NCBI GenBank assembly: GCA_965200615.1
Contig: OZ241377.1
Coordinates: forward strand, 124,001 to 188,000
DNA: 64,000 nucleotides
Origin: Bin5 sp965200615
GTDB lineage: Bacteria; Chloroflexota; Anaerolineae; Caldilineales; Caldilineaceae
Reading direction: 5' to 3'
Made by a program: the position numbers and the translations under genes. The notes under the pieces are model-generated. The model was not told the DNA's origin and did no database searches. It worked only from the letters and a program-made list of their open reading frames with translations. Below, one piece after another: positions 34,874 to 43,041 of this stretch (positions are counted from its first letter, which is position 1; each line of letters begins with the position of its first letter).

Positions 34874-36580
34874 TCAGTTTGCATTTTTGTTCACTACAGG
34901 CGATGGCCGCTGCATTCCATTGGAGCTCTGCAGGGATTGCTCAGTTTCGGCGCCCGGACGACTGCAGCGTTGGATAGCGGCGCGGATGAAAGCGCTGAAG
35001 AGTGGGTGTGGACTTGTCGGACGGCTCTTGAACTCGGGGTGGAACTGCGTGCCCAACATGAAAGGGTGCCCGGCCACTTCGACGATTTCGACGAGGCGTC
35101 CATCAGGTGAGCGCCCGCTCAGCACCAGGCCATGGGACTCCAACTCGTTGCGATAGGCGTTGTTGAACTCAAAACGATGGCGATGACGTTCGTTAATCAT
35201 CTCGGGATGGCCAGCGACGGCATAGGCGGCACCCGCCTTCGAGTCGGGCAACAACTGACAGGGATAGATTCCGAGCCGCATGGTGCCGCCCATATCGGCA
35301 ATGTCGCGCTGCTCCGGCATCAGATCGATCACGGGCATCTCCGTGCTGATGTTGAATTCGGTGCTGTTCGGCTCCTCACTCTCCAACACGGCGCGTGCGA
35401 ACTCGATGCAAAGCACCTGCATGCCGAGACACAGCCCCAGGTAGGGTACGTTGCGGGAGCGGGCGAACCGCGCGGCAACGATTTTACCTTCAATGCCGCG
35501 GTATCCGAATCCGCCCGGCACGAGAATGCCGTCAAGCCGGTCGAGCCGGTCCAGTTCGCGTCCCTTCTCCAGAGATTCTGAACTGATCCATTCGATGCCG
35601 AGGTCGTAACCTTCGGCCAAGACCGCATGGATGAGGGCCTCCTTGACACTCAGGTAGGCGTCCTCCAACTCGACATATTTGCCGACAATTCCGATATTGA
35701 TCCATTCTTTAGGACGGGCCAGTTCGGAGACGAACCGGCGCCATGCGCTCAAGCCGTTCCTGGATCCGTCGGCTGCGGTCAGGGCCAGCCGGTCGACCAG
35801 AAGCTCGTCGAGACCGGCCTCCTGTAAACTGAGAGGGACTTTATAGATTGTATCCTCCGTGACCATAGGGATGACGGCGTTCCGGGCCACGTCACAGAAG
35901 AGCGCGATTTTCTCTTGGGCGTCCGCGTCGACCGGGTAGTCGGAGCGAACGATGATGACATCGGGTTGGATGCCGATATCGCGCAGTTCGCGTACGCTGT
36001 GTTGCGTTGGCTTGGTCTTCAGTTCTTTGCTGGCGGCCAGAAAGGGCAACCAGGTGAGATGGATATAAAGCGCATTTTCGGCGCCGACATCTTTCCGCAT
36101 CTGGCGAATCGCTTCAAGGAAGGGAAGTCCCTCGATATCGCCGACAGTGCCGCCGATCTCCACCAGGACGACATCGGCCGCGCTCAGGCGAGCCATTTGT
36201 CCAATATGGCGTTTGATTTCGTTGGTGACATGGGGGATCACCTGGATGGTGCCGCCAAGATAGTCCCCCCGCCTCTCTTTCGTGATCACATCGTTATAGA
36301 TTTGCCCACTGGTCACGTTACTGAGCTTGTTGAGATTTTCGTCGATGAAACGTTCATAGTGGCCAAGATCCAGATCGGTTTCGGCGCCGTCCTCGGTGAC
36401 GAACACTTCGCCGTGCTGATACGGTGACATCGTGCCCGGATCGACATTCAGGTAGGGATCGAGCTTCATCGCGGCTACGCGGATGCCCCAAGTCTTGAGC
36501 AGAAGGCCGATGGAGGCGACGGTTACACCTTTTCCAAGACCCGAAACTACCCCACCAGTAACAAAGATGTATTTGGTCAT
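34874..36580 (-). CDS. pyrG: CTP synthase
   Basis: 568 residues. The synthetase half opens with KYIFVTGGVVSGLGKGV, followed by KLDPYLNVDPGTMSP. The glutaminase half has the nucleophile in LGLCLGMQ, and the final HPEFKSRPTSPHPLF with the catalytic His-Glu pair. It makes CTP from UTP with glutamine nitrogen. Length exceeds the usual 535-550 because of a 20-residue C-terminal tail. A long perfect hairpin lies 35-70 bases upstream of the start. Confidence 0.96.
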   Translation of the reverse strand: MTKYIFVTGGVVSGLGKGVTVASIGLLLKTWGIRVAAMKLDPYLNVDPGTMSPYQHGEVFVTEDGAETDLDLGHYERFIDENLNKLSNVTSGQIYNDVITKERRGDYLGGTIQVIPHVTNEIKRHIGQMARLSAADVVLVEIGGTVGDIEGLPFLEAIRQMRKDVGAENALYIHLTWLPFLAASKELKTKPTQHSVRELRDIGIQPDVIIVRSDYPVDADAQEKIALFCDVARNAVIPMVTEDTIYKVPLSLQEAGLDELLVDRLALTAADGSRNGLSAWRRFVSELARPKEWINIGIVGKYVELEDAYLSVKEALIHAVLAEGYDLGIEWISSESLEKGRELDRLDRLDGILVPGGFGYRGIEGKIVAARFARSRNVPYLGLCLGMQVLCIEFARAVLESEEPNSTEFNISTEMPVIDLMPEQRDIADMGGTMRLGIYPCQLLPDSKAGAAYAVAGHPEMINERHRHRFEFNNAYRNELESHGLVLSGRSPDGRLVEIVEVAGHPFMLGTQFHPEFKSRPTSPHPLFSAFIRAAIQRCSRPGAETEQSLQSSNGMQRPSPVVNKNAN

Positions 36581-36614
36581 CTTCGATTTCCCCTCATAAG
36601 GAGGCTTCTCTTAT

Positions 36615-36650
36615 TTGCCTGATTGATCGGAGTTCCGATCAATCAGGCAA
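36615..36650. other. Perfect 16-bp hairpin in the pyrG leader
   Basis: TTGCCTGATTGATCGG and its exact reverse complement flank the four-base loop AGTT. It lies 35 bases upstream of pyrG and about 150 bases downstream of acpS on the minus strand. No T-run follows on either strand, so it is not a classical terminator; an attenuator, operator or processing site is possible. Confidence 0.7.
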
Positions 36651-36798
36651 TTCACAGGACTGTGACGCCCGCAAGCGAGCAGTAGTTCCAACGTTGGGAA
36701 AGACTTCAAAATCGTAACACGGCGTCATTGCCGTGTCAAAGGAATTCAGAAGGCGGCGCCGCCCAGAACGTAACCGAAGACGGCGTGACGCGAGAATT

Positions 36799-37215
36799 TC
36801 AGCGAGATGCAGGGGCTTGTGCCTGCTCTCCCAGAGCAACTACAAAAGCGATGGCCCGCTCGTCGTCGTGGCTCAGGCTTACGGACCACTGGCTCAGACC
36901 CAAGGACCGGGCGCGGCGTGCGGCTGCGCCATGGAGCTGGACGGAGGGCGCGCCACGTGCGTCGGAAACGACTTCCAGGTCGATCCAACGGATTCCGTCT
37001 CGCCAGGCGCCGGTTCCCAAGGCTTTGGCGATCGCCTCTTTGGCAGCGAAACGGGCGGCGAGGGATTCGACGCGATCACTGCAGTGGCCCAGCTCGGCCT
37101 CAGTGTAGAGGCGCTTGAGGAACCTCGTGCGCGCTGGTGGGGCGCCTTCGTAACGCGAGACGGCCCTGCGAATGCGTTCGATTTCTACAATATCAACACC
37201 TGTGCGCAGGATCAT
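36799..37215 (-). CDS. acpS: Holo-[acyl-carrier-protein] synthase
   Basis: 138 residues. The family pattern is intact: TGVDIVEIERI at the start with the magnesium-binding Asp, FLKRLYTEAEL, and LAARFAAKEAIAKALG with the metal-binding Glu and the following lysine. WSVSLSHDDERAIAFVV is near the end. AcpS transfers phosphopantetheine from CoA to apo-acyl carrier protein. It lies upstream of pyrG on the same strand. Confidence 0.94.
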   Translation of the reverse strand: MILRTGVDIVEIERIRRAVSRYEGAPPARTRFLKRLYTEAELGHCSDRVESLAARFAAKEAIAKALGTGAWRDGIRWIDLEVVSDARGAPSVQLHGAAARRARSLGLSQWSVSLSHDDERAIAFVVALGEQAQAPASR

Positions 37216-37311
37216 TCTTCACCAGGAGTGCTTGCCGCCGAATCCAGATTGGATCGCGATGCGCTTCTTTCAGGCCTTTGACGTGCGGCGTTCGCTCGGA
37301 CCAGTTTGCAG

Positions 37312-38400
37312 TCATGGCGGGTCGCGGGGATCATCGAGATCGTCAACGCCATACACTTTGGAGACGACATAGAGCGGGCGGGCCTTAACGTCATCGTAGA
37401 TGCGGGCAAGATACTCGCCGATGATTCCCAGAAAGATGAGTTGAATTCCTCCCAGGAAAAGTACAGCAACCAAGGTAGAGGCCTGGCCCAAGAAGGCGTT
37501 GTTGCCGGAGAGACGCAGGACCGTCGTCACGATAGTTCCCAGCAGGCTTACAAAGGCCAGAAAGAAGCCAAAGTAGGTGCTGAGCCGCAGGGGAATGTAG
37601 CTGAAACTGGTGATTGCGTCCAGTGTCAGGCGGAGCATTGTGCCGAGCGGATACTTGGTGTCACCGGCAAAGCGCTCCGCCCGCTGGTATTCGATGCCGA
37701 TCTGGCGGTAGCCGACCCAACTGCTGAGGCCGCGCATGAAGCGATGCTGCTCGCGTAAACGGCGCATTGTCAGAAGGACCTGGCGGTCGATCAGGCGAAA
37801 GTCACCTGTGTTCACGGGGATTTCCACATCGGTAATGCGGCGAAGAAGCCGGTAGAAAGCGCTGGCCGTCCAGAGTTTGAACCGGGACTCGCCACGTCTC
37901 TGGGCGCGCACGGCGTAGACAACCTCATAGCCTTCGCGCCATTTGTCGAACATTTCATCGATCAACTCAGGCGGATCCTGCAGGTCGGCGTCTATGATCG
38001 CGATCGCGTCCCCCAGCGCATAGTCCATGCCGGCAGTAATGGCGATCTGGTGGCCGAAGTTCCGAGAAAAGTTGATGATTTTAACGCGCGGGTCCTGCCC
38101 GCGCAGAGAAAGCAGCATCGAGAGAGATTCGTCGCGGCTGCCGTCATTGACGCAGATCAGCTCCCACGGTTGACCGATGACGCCCAGGACGGCGACCATG
38201 CGCCGGTAGAGTTCGGGAATCACCTCTTCTTCGTTGAAGATAGGCACGATAACGGAGATGACCGGGCGCTGGCTGAGGTCCTGGGAATCGACACAGTCCT
38301 GATGCGGGGCGCGCTCTGGTTTCGGGTCGTCCGACGGGTTGGGCGCGCTGGGGAAGCGTTGACCTGTCTTGGGCGGCACGGTCTCAGTTTGAGGGTTCAT
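37312..38400 (-). CDS. Family 2 glycosyltransferase (DPM1/GtrB-like, polyprenyl phosphate sugar transferase)
   Basis: 362 residues from the ATG at 38400, which has AGGA seven bases upstream; a TTG at 38421 is possible. The GT-A core holds SVIVPIFNEEEVIPELYRRM, NDGSRDES, and IIDADLQDPPEL, with the DxD-type metal site in DADLQD. About 60 residues at the end form two membrane helices (FFLAFVSLLGTIVTTVLRL, LVAVLFLGGIQLIFLGIIGE). These enzymes load a sugar onto undecaprenyl phosphate for export or wall modification. The proline-rich N-terminus of about 50 residues is unlike the core family. Confidence 0.9.
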   Translation of the reverse strand: MNPQTETVPPKTGQRFPSAPNPSDDPKPERAPHQDCVDSQDLSQRPVISVIVPIFNEEEVIPELYRRMVAVLGVIGQPWELICVNDGSRDESLSMLLSLRGQDPRVKIINFSRNFGHQIAITAGMDYALGDAIAIIDADLQDPPELIDEMFDKWREGYEVVYAVRAQRRGESRFKLWTASAFYRLLRRITDVEIPVNTGDFRLIDRQVLLTMRRLREQHRFMRGLSSWVGYRQIGIEYQRAERFAGDTKYPLGTMLRLTLDAITSFSYIPLRLSTYFGFFLAFVSLLGTIVTTVLRLSGNNAFLGQASTLVAVLFLGGIQLIFLGIIGEYLARIYDDVKARPLYVVSKVYGVDDLDDPRDPP

Positions 38401-39302
38401 TTCGGTTCCTACTTCGGTCAACTTCCCGCCATCGCGATTCGCTATTCGAGCATGCCCAAGGGGACGAACATAATGGAGGAATTTCCGCCACCGGTCGGCC
38501 CTGTGCTGTATCGGGTTTCAGACGACGTCAGCCGCCTCAATCGTACTGAATTCAAATAGGTTGGTCAAGCGATAGACCCGGGAGGTGTGCATCGCAGAGT
38601 TTTGTGAAGTCGTTGTCTGAATCGGGATTTGCGGGATTGACAAGGATTTTCAGGATTAGAGGCGATCAAGCGCTGCTGGTTGCAGAGAGACAATCATCTG
38701 GGATGCGCCCGGTCGGAACTGCAGTGGTCAGTGACTGCGGCGATTGATTGAGGTCAGGCGCGGCGGGGAGAACAGCATTACACCTTCTTTTTGATCCGCG
38801 GAGGACGCGGAGAACACACAAAGCGAGGAGAGAGTGGCGTGGGGCGGCGCGTAGAGAGGGGGGAGCGCTGAAGGATTTTGTCCGCCTTTTAGCAGGATTT
38901 GTCATGTTTTAGGATATATATGATATTTTATATTATTGTCTAATTAAGTAGAGCCGAACTGTTCCCTGGGCTGAAACCACCACCGTTTGCATGATCACCG
39001 CAAAGAAGCCGGGACGCACCCATCGAGGTGGGGTAAGTGCGGGGAATAGGTAGATAGTGGGCTTAACCAGGTATCCCGAGTTCTGGGAGCCAAGCAGGCA
39101 AGGCGCTGCAATGGGCGCAGACTGCGGAAGCGGTCCCGGTTGCGTGTTCGGAGAAAATCGGCTACGCTTGCGGCGACAGGTCAATTCACGATCTGGCGTC
39201 AAACCAACTGTGCGAGAGGCGGAGCGGGAGGAGTGCAAGGTCGATTGCATGCTCTCCGCCATTTTTTTCTTTCTCCTCTTCTCTGAGAATGGAGTGCGCT
39301 TC
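38401..39302. other. Non-coding interval, mostly unexplained
   Basis: About 900 bases between divergent genes. It contains the GGATT repeat cluster (38617-38660), a GC-rich part near 38780-38880 including GATCCGCGGAGGACGCGGAGAA, and an AT-rich stretch at 38905-38945. I see no gene with family features. The plus-strand dehydrogenase starts at 39303. Confidence 0.5.
38617..38660. repeat. Clustered GGATT repeat units
   Basis: Four units with GGATT occur within 40 bases: CGGGATT, GCGGGATT, AAGGATT and CAGGATT, separated by a few bases each. This resembles intergenic repeats reported in several bacterial genomes (from memory of their form), often beside GC-rich CGCGGAG sequences like the one about 140 bases further on. 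Copy number in this genome cannot be seen from one window. Confidence 0.5.
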
Positions 39303-40337
39303 ATGCCTGTGTTGCAACCGGTTCCCCTGGCAAGTTACGCCAGCCGCATTTTTCAAGCCGCGGACACGCCGAAGATGACTGCGGATCTTGTAGGACAATC
39401 GCTGGTCTCGGCCAATCTGGCCGGTCACGACTCGCACGGTGTCATCCGAATCGTGCAGTATCTGCGGCAGATCGATGAGGACGAAATACGTCCCCGAGCC
39501 AGACCGGAGATCGAGCGGGAGACACCGGTCATGGTGCTGTACAACGGCCATCGCTGCTTCGGGCAGTTGGGAGCCAAAGTCGCTATCGAGGACGGGATTG
39601 GCAAGGCGAAGGGGAACGCCGTGTCAGTGGTAGGGTTGAAGCACTCCGGCCACGTGGGTCGTTTGGGCGAATGGGTGGGACTTGCGGCCGAGGAGGGGCT
39701 AATCGCGCTGGCATATGCCAACGGTGGTCGTTCGGGCGGCCTTGTAGCGCCTTTTGGCGGCGCGGAAAGGCGAATGGGCACGAACCCGATAGCGGTGGCG
39801 ATACCTTTGAAAGACCGGCCGGCAATGCTGCTGGATTTCGCCACAAGCGCCGTGGCGGAAGGCAAAGTGCGGGTGGCGTTCAACAGCGGCAAGGAGATCC
39901 CGGAAGGTTGGGCCCTGGACAAGAACGGCGCCCCCACCAAGAATCCGGGCGACGTGTACGACGGCGGGATGCTGCTTCCGGCAGCCGGCCACAAGGGTTT
40001 TGGTTTGGCGCTCCTGACCGACTATTTGGGCGGGATTCTGACGGGGGCGGGCGGGCCGGGCATACCCGGCTCGATACTGGGCAACGGCGTCCTGTTCATC
40101 CTTTTGAACATCAGCTTTTTCCGCCCGTTGGACGAATTCTTCGCCGATGGGGAACAGATCGCCGGTCGGATAAAAGGCACGAAGCCGGCGCCTGGATTCG
40201 ATGAGGTCCTGATGCCCGGCGAACCGGAGGCGCGTTCAGTTGCAAGCCGTCAAAGGGATGGGATTCCCCTGGACGATACCACCTGGACTGGGATCGTCGA
40301 AGTCGCGGAGAAGTTGGGTGTTGACCCAATCGTCTGA
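39303..40337 (+). CDS. Ldh family malate/L-lactate/ureidoglycolate dehydrogenase
   Basis: 344 residues from the ATG at 39303, after GAATGGAG; an upstream frame to 39057 has no family match. The fold is the Ldh_2 type, not the Rossmann one: GHDSHGVIRIVQYL (catalytic His), KHSGHVGRLGEW, and MGTNPIAVAIPL followed by MLLDFATSAVAEGKV. Members oxidise 2-hydroxy acids with NAD(P). The next gene, a TIM-barrel isomerase, starts 20 bases after the stop and may act on the same substrate. Confidence 0.9.
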   Translation: MPVLQPVPLASYASRIFQAADTPKMTADLVGQSLVSANLAGHDSHGVIRIVQYLRQIDEDEIRPRARPEIERETPVMVLYNGHRCFGQLGAKVAIEDGIGKAKGNAVSVVGLKHSGHVGRLGEWVGLAAEEGLIALAYANGGRSGGLVAPFGGAERRMGTNPIAVAIPLKDRPAMLLDFATSAVAEGKVRVAFNSGKEIPEGWALDKNGAPTKNPGDVYDGGMLLPAAGHKGFGLALLTDYLGGILTGAGGPGIPGSILGNGVLFILLNISFFRPLDEFFADGEQIAGRIKGTKPAPGFDEVLMPGEPEARSVASRQRDGIPLDDTTWTGIVEVAEKLGVDPIV

Positions 40338-40357
40338 CAGCTAACCGGAGAATGCGC

Positions 40358-41206
40358 ATGTCACGAATTTCCACTTCTTCCTGGAGCCTGCACAGGGCAT
40401 TGGGGTCCCCGCCGCTCTATGGGCCGGGCGATCCCGGACCGGAGCAGCCATCGAACGGGGTAATCAGCTTGTTGGAGTTGCCATCTGCGGTGGCGCAGGC
40501 CAACATCAACACGTTGGAGATCGTTCACTTTCACTTTCCCACGATGGATGCCGTCTATGTAGACGAACTGAAAGCGGGAGTCGAGGAGGCCGGAATCGAG
40601 CTTTTCAGTGTTCTGATCGACGCCGGCGACATCACACACGCCGACGGGACGGTGCGGGCCGGTGAGATGGATTGGATCCGTTCGTGGCTGGATTTGACGG
40701 CCCGCTGCGGCGCCAGCCATGCACGCGTTGTCGGGGGATGTCAGCCGGTGGAGCGCAATCACGCGACGCTGCTGGACCACCCAGTGCTGCAGCGCAGCGC
40801 ACAAGGCCTGCGTGAACTGGCCGACTACGGCTCTTCAATCGGTGTGCAGGTAATCACCGAGAATTTTCGCGAGACGACAGATCGAGCGGACCAGGTGCTG
40901 GCGATACTCGAACTGTGTGAGGGGCAGGTCGGATTATGCGCCGACTTTGGGAACTACAGGGGCGAGGACCGATATGATGAACTGGCAGCGATCTTTCCCA
41001 AGGCCGATTCCGCGCACGTGAAGGCATTGTACGACGAGAAGGGTCAGCTGGATGAGAATGAGTTTCGCCATTCGCTGGGAATGCTGTCCAAGGCGGGTTT
41101 CGACGGTCCGATGTCCTTGATCTTCGATACGCCGCTGCACGGGAACAGCACTGAATGGGACAATCTTGCGCAGCTGCGGACGGTTGCCGCGTCATTTTGT
41201 GCCTGA
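40358..41206 (+). CDS. Sugar phosphate isomerase/epimerase (xylose isomerase-like TIM barrel)
   Basis: 282 residues from the ATG at 40358, which is seven bases after CGGAG; the ATG at 40352 lies too close. The AP-endonuclease-2/xylose isomerase-like barrel has IVHFHFP, ELFSVLIDAGDI, ASHARVVGG, VQVITENF with the first glutamate, VGLCADFGN, AHVKALYDEKG and a final DGPMSLIFDTP. Such proteins isomerise or epimerise sugars or handle inosose. It lies directly after the Ldh gene, presumably in one operon. Confidence 0.85.
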   Translation: MSRISTSSWSLHRALGSPPLYGPGDPGPEQPSNGVISLLELPSAVAQANINTLEIVHFHFPTMDAVYVDELKAGVEEAGIELFSVLIDAGDITHADGTVRAGEMDWIRSWLDLTARCGASHARVVGGCQPVERNHATLLDHPVLQRSAQGLRELADYGSSIGVQVITENFRETTDRADQVLAILELCEGQVGLCADFGNYRGEDRYDELAAIFPKADSAHVKALYDEKGQLDENEFRHSLGMLSKAGFDGPMSLIFDTPLHGNSTEWDNLAQLRTVAASFCA

Positions 41207-41332
41207 CACGAGCGCTAGCGCCGGGACTTGCGGTGTGATGTTCGTTCAGAGGATGATCACGAAGAGGTGACTGACCCGCATCGAGATTTGTGCCCGGGAT
41301 CGTCTGCCAATCAAGAGAGCTACAAAGGCAAA

Positions 41333-41384
41333 ACAGTCCATCGAAATCGATGGACTGTTCGTTTACCGCTATTTTGAAGCGGTA
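41333..41384. terminator. Two tandem hairpins between convergent genes
   Basis: The first hairpin has 12-base arms, ACAGTCCATCGA and TCGATGGACTGT, around AA (41333-41358). The second has TACCGCT and AGCGGTA around ATTTTGA (41364-41384). Neither is followed by a long T-run, but their place between converging transcripts suits a bidirectional terminator. Confidence 0.55.
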
Positions 41385-41417
41385 GATTGCCGACGCGTTG
41401 CCCGGTCGCTTAAATGT

Positions 41418-41840
41418 TTACCCTACCAGCTCGGCATCGAGGACGATTTCGTCAACCGAGGCCAGAGCCTTGGAAACGGGGCAGCCATCCTTGGCCTGGG
41501 CGGCGTACTCGGCGAATTTTTCGGCAGACAGTCCGGGAACTTCGGCCCGGCATGTCAACTCGATCTTGCTGATGGCGGGACCGTCGGTCAGATGGACGGC
41601 GGCCGTGGTGTTGACACTTGTGGGAGTGAAGTCATCGCCGCTCAGGAGAGCGGAGAGAAACATCGAGTAGCAGCCGGCATGCGCTGCGCCAATCAGTTCT
41701 TCCGGGTTGGTGCCGGATCCGGACTCGAAGCGGGAGGCAAAGGAGAAAGGGCCTTCGTAGAGGCCGCTGCCTAGTTTCATCGTGCCGGAGCCATCATTCA
41801 GTGTGCCATTCCAGGTGGCAGAGGCGTTGCGCACGGACAT
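41418..41840 (-). CDS. osmC: OsmC family peroxiredoxin
   Basis: 140 residues from the ATG at 41840, preceded by CAGGAGGAATC. The two redox cysteines are in AGCYSM and KDGCPVSK, and SGTNPEELIGAAHA is the family loop. OsmC proteins reduce organic hydroperoxides through a disulfide cycle. A longer frame extends to 41954 but has no family match upstream. It converges on the sugar isomerase gene. Confidence 0.93.
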   Translation of the reverse strand: MSVRNASATWNGTLNDGSGTMKLGSGLYEGPFSFASRFESGSGTNPEELIGAAHAGCYSMFLSALLSGDDFTPTSVNTTAAVHLTDGPAISKIELTCRAEVPGLSAEKFAEYAAQAKDGCPVSKALASVDEIVLDAELVG

Positions 41841-42083
41841 TGAGATTCCTCCTGATTGTGATGTGCCGATGGGCGTTTGGGAAGCAACCGAAATTGGATG
41901 TGAACCGGTTGACAATTTGAGATAATTGGGTAACAACGGGCAAAATTTTAGCATAGTCTATCTGACAGATCAAAATGTCGGCCGGAGAGGGCGCCGTCCA
42001 TTTGAGGAGAGAGTGGAGAAGAGAGGCAGGGTGAATTCCCTGACAACCACTGGATGGTTGCACCGAGGGCGGGAGAGCAGCAC

Positions 42084-42971
42084 ATGGAGATTACGAAAGC
42101 GGTCATCACCGCGGCCAGGCGCACGCAGAGAAGTCTCCCCCTGCAGACGATTATCGACAGTGACGGGGTGGAGAAATCTGTCTTGCGCATTCTGGTGGAG
42201 GAGGTAATCGACACCGGAGTCGACGAAATCTGCGTCATTGTTTATCCGGGCGATGAAACGTCCTATGCAGCGACGGTCGGAGAGCATGCCGGCCGACTCC
42301 AGTTTGTTCGGCAGGAGGAGCAGTTGGGCTACGCGCACGCGGTATACTGCGCACGGGAATTTGTTGGTCGCGACTCTTTTCTGCACCTGGTAGGGGACCA
42401 CTTGTACGTCCGGCCAGACGGAGGGCGTTGCGCGGCGCGCGTTGTCGAGGCGGCGCGCTTACATAACAGTTCGGTCTCTGCGGTACAGGCGACGCGGGAG
42501 ACTCTCCTGCCTTACTTCGGCGCGGTGGGCGGCCACCGTCTGTCCGGGCAGACGGGGCTATACCAGGTGGAGACCGTGATGGAGAAACCCACCCCCACCG
42601 AAGCTGAACAGAGGTTGGTGGCGTCTGGCCTGCGCGCAGGGCATTATCTCTGCTTCTTCGGCATTCACGTACTGACAGCAACGGTCATGGAATTACTCGG
42701 TGGGCTGCTCTCCTCTACGGATGCGGGAGGAGCGGACGGGCCCCCTGGCGCTGGGCTCTCGCTGTCGGCAGCTCTGAATCTACTGGCGCAGAGGGAGCAG
42801 TATCTGGCTTTGGAGCAGCGGGGTATGCGTCTCGACATCGGAGTGAAGTACGGTTTGCTAACTGCCCAAATCGCGCTGGCTTTGAACGGACAGGAGCGAG
42901 ATGAAATGCTGACCCGGCTCTTGGAACTGCTGATGACCCGCTCGATGCAGGAGGGGGAGGAGCCGATATAG
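42084..42971 (+). CDS. GalU-like nucleotidyltransferase (sugar-1-phosphate uridylyltransferase type)
   Basis: 295 residues from the ATG at 42084, preceded by GGGAGAGCAGC. The nucleotidyltransferase fold resembles GalU: EITKAVITAARRTQRSLPLQ at the start stands in the place of the usual G-x-G-T-R loop but lacks those glycines. IEKSVLRILVEEVIDTGVDEICVIVYPGDE-like helices, EQLGYAHAV, and LVGDHLY follow. The altered nucleotide loop is odd and activity is uncertain. The next gene on the same strand, 70 bases on, encodes a kinase-pyrophosphorylase fusion. Confidence 0.75.
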   Translation: MEITKAVITAARRTQRSLPLQTIIDSDGVEKSVLRILVEEVIDTGVDEICVIVYPGDETSYAATVGEHAGRLQFVRQEEQLGYAHAVYCAREFVGRDSFLHLVGDHLYVRPDGGRCAARVVEAARLHNSSVSAVQATRETLLPYFGAVGGHRLSGQTGLYQVETVMEKPTPTEAEQRLVASGLRAGHYLCFFGIHVLTATVMELLGGLLSSTDAGGADGPPGAGLSLSAALNLLAQREQYLALEQRGMRLDIGVKYGLLTAQIALALNGQERDEMLTRLLELLMTRSMQEGEEPI

Positions 42972-43041
42972 TTTTCCGCGGCCAGCGACCGGCATTCTAC
43001 GCGGCGCGGCCGCCACATAGTCGGACCTACAGAATTTTGAG

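Noticed and set aside
41280..41330. tRNA-like stretch (GCCTTTGTAGCTC on the minus strand)
   Set aside because: Only the acceptor 5' half and a D-arm-like part are visible; no matching 3' acceptor, anticodon arm or T-arm could be drawn. It may be a remnant, but evidence is too thin.
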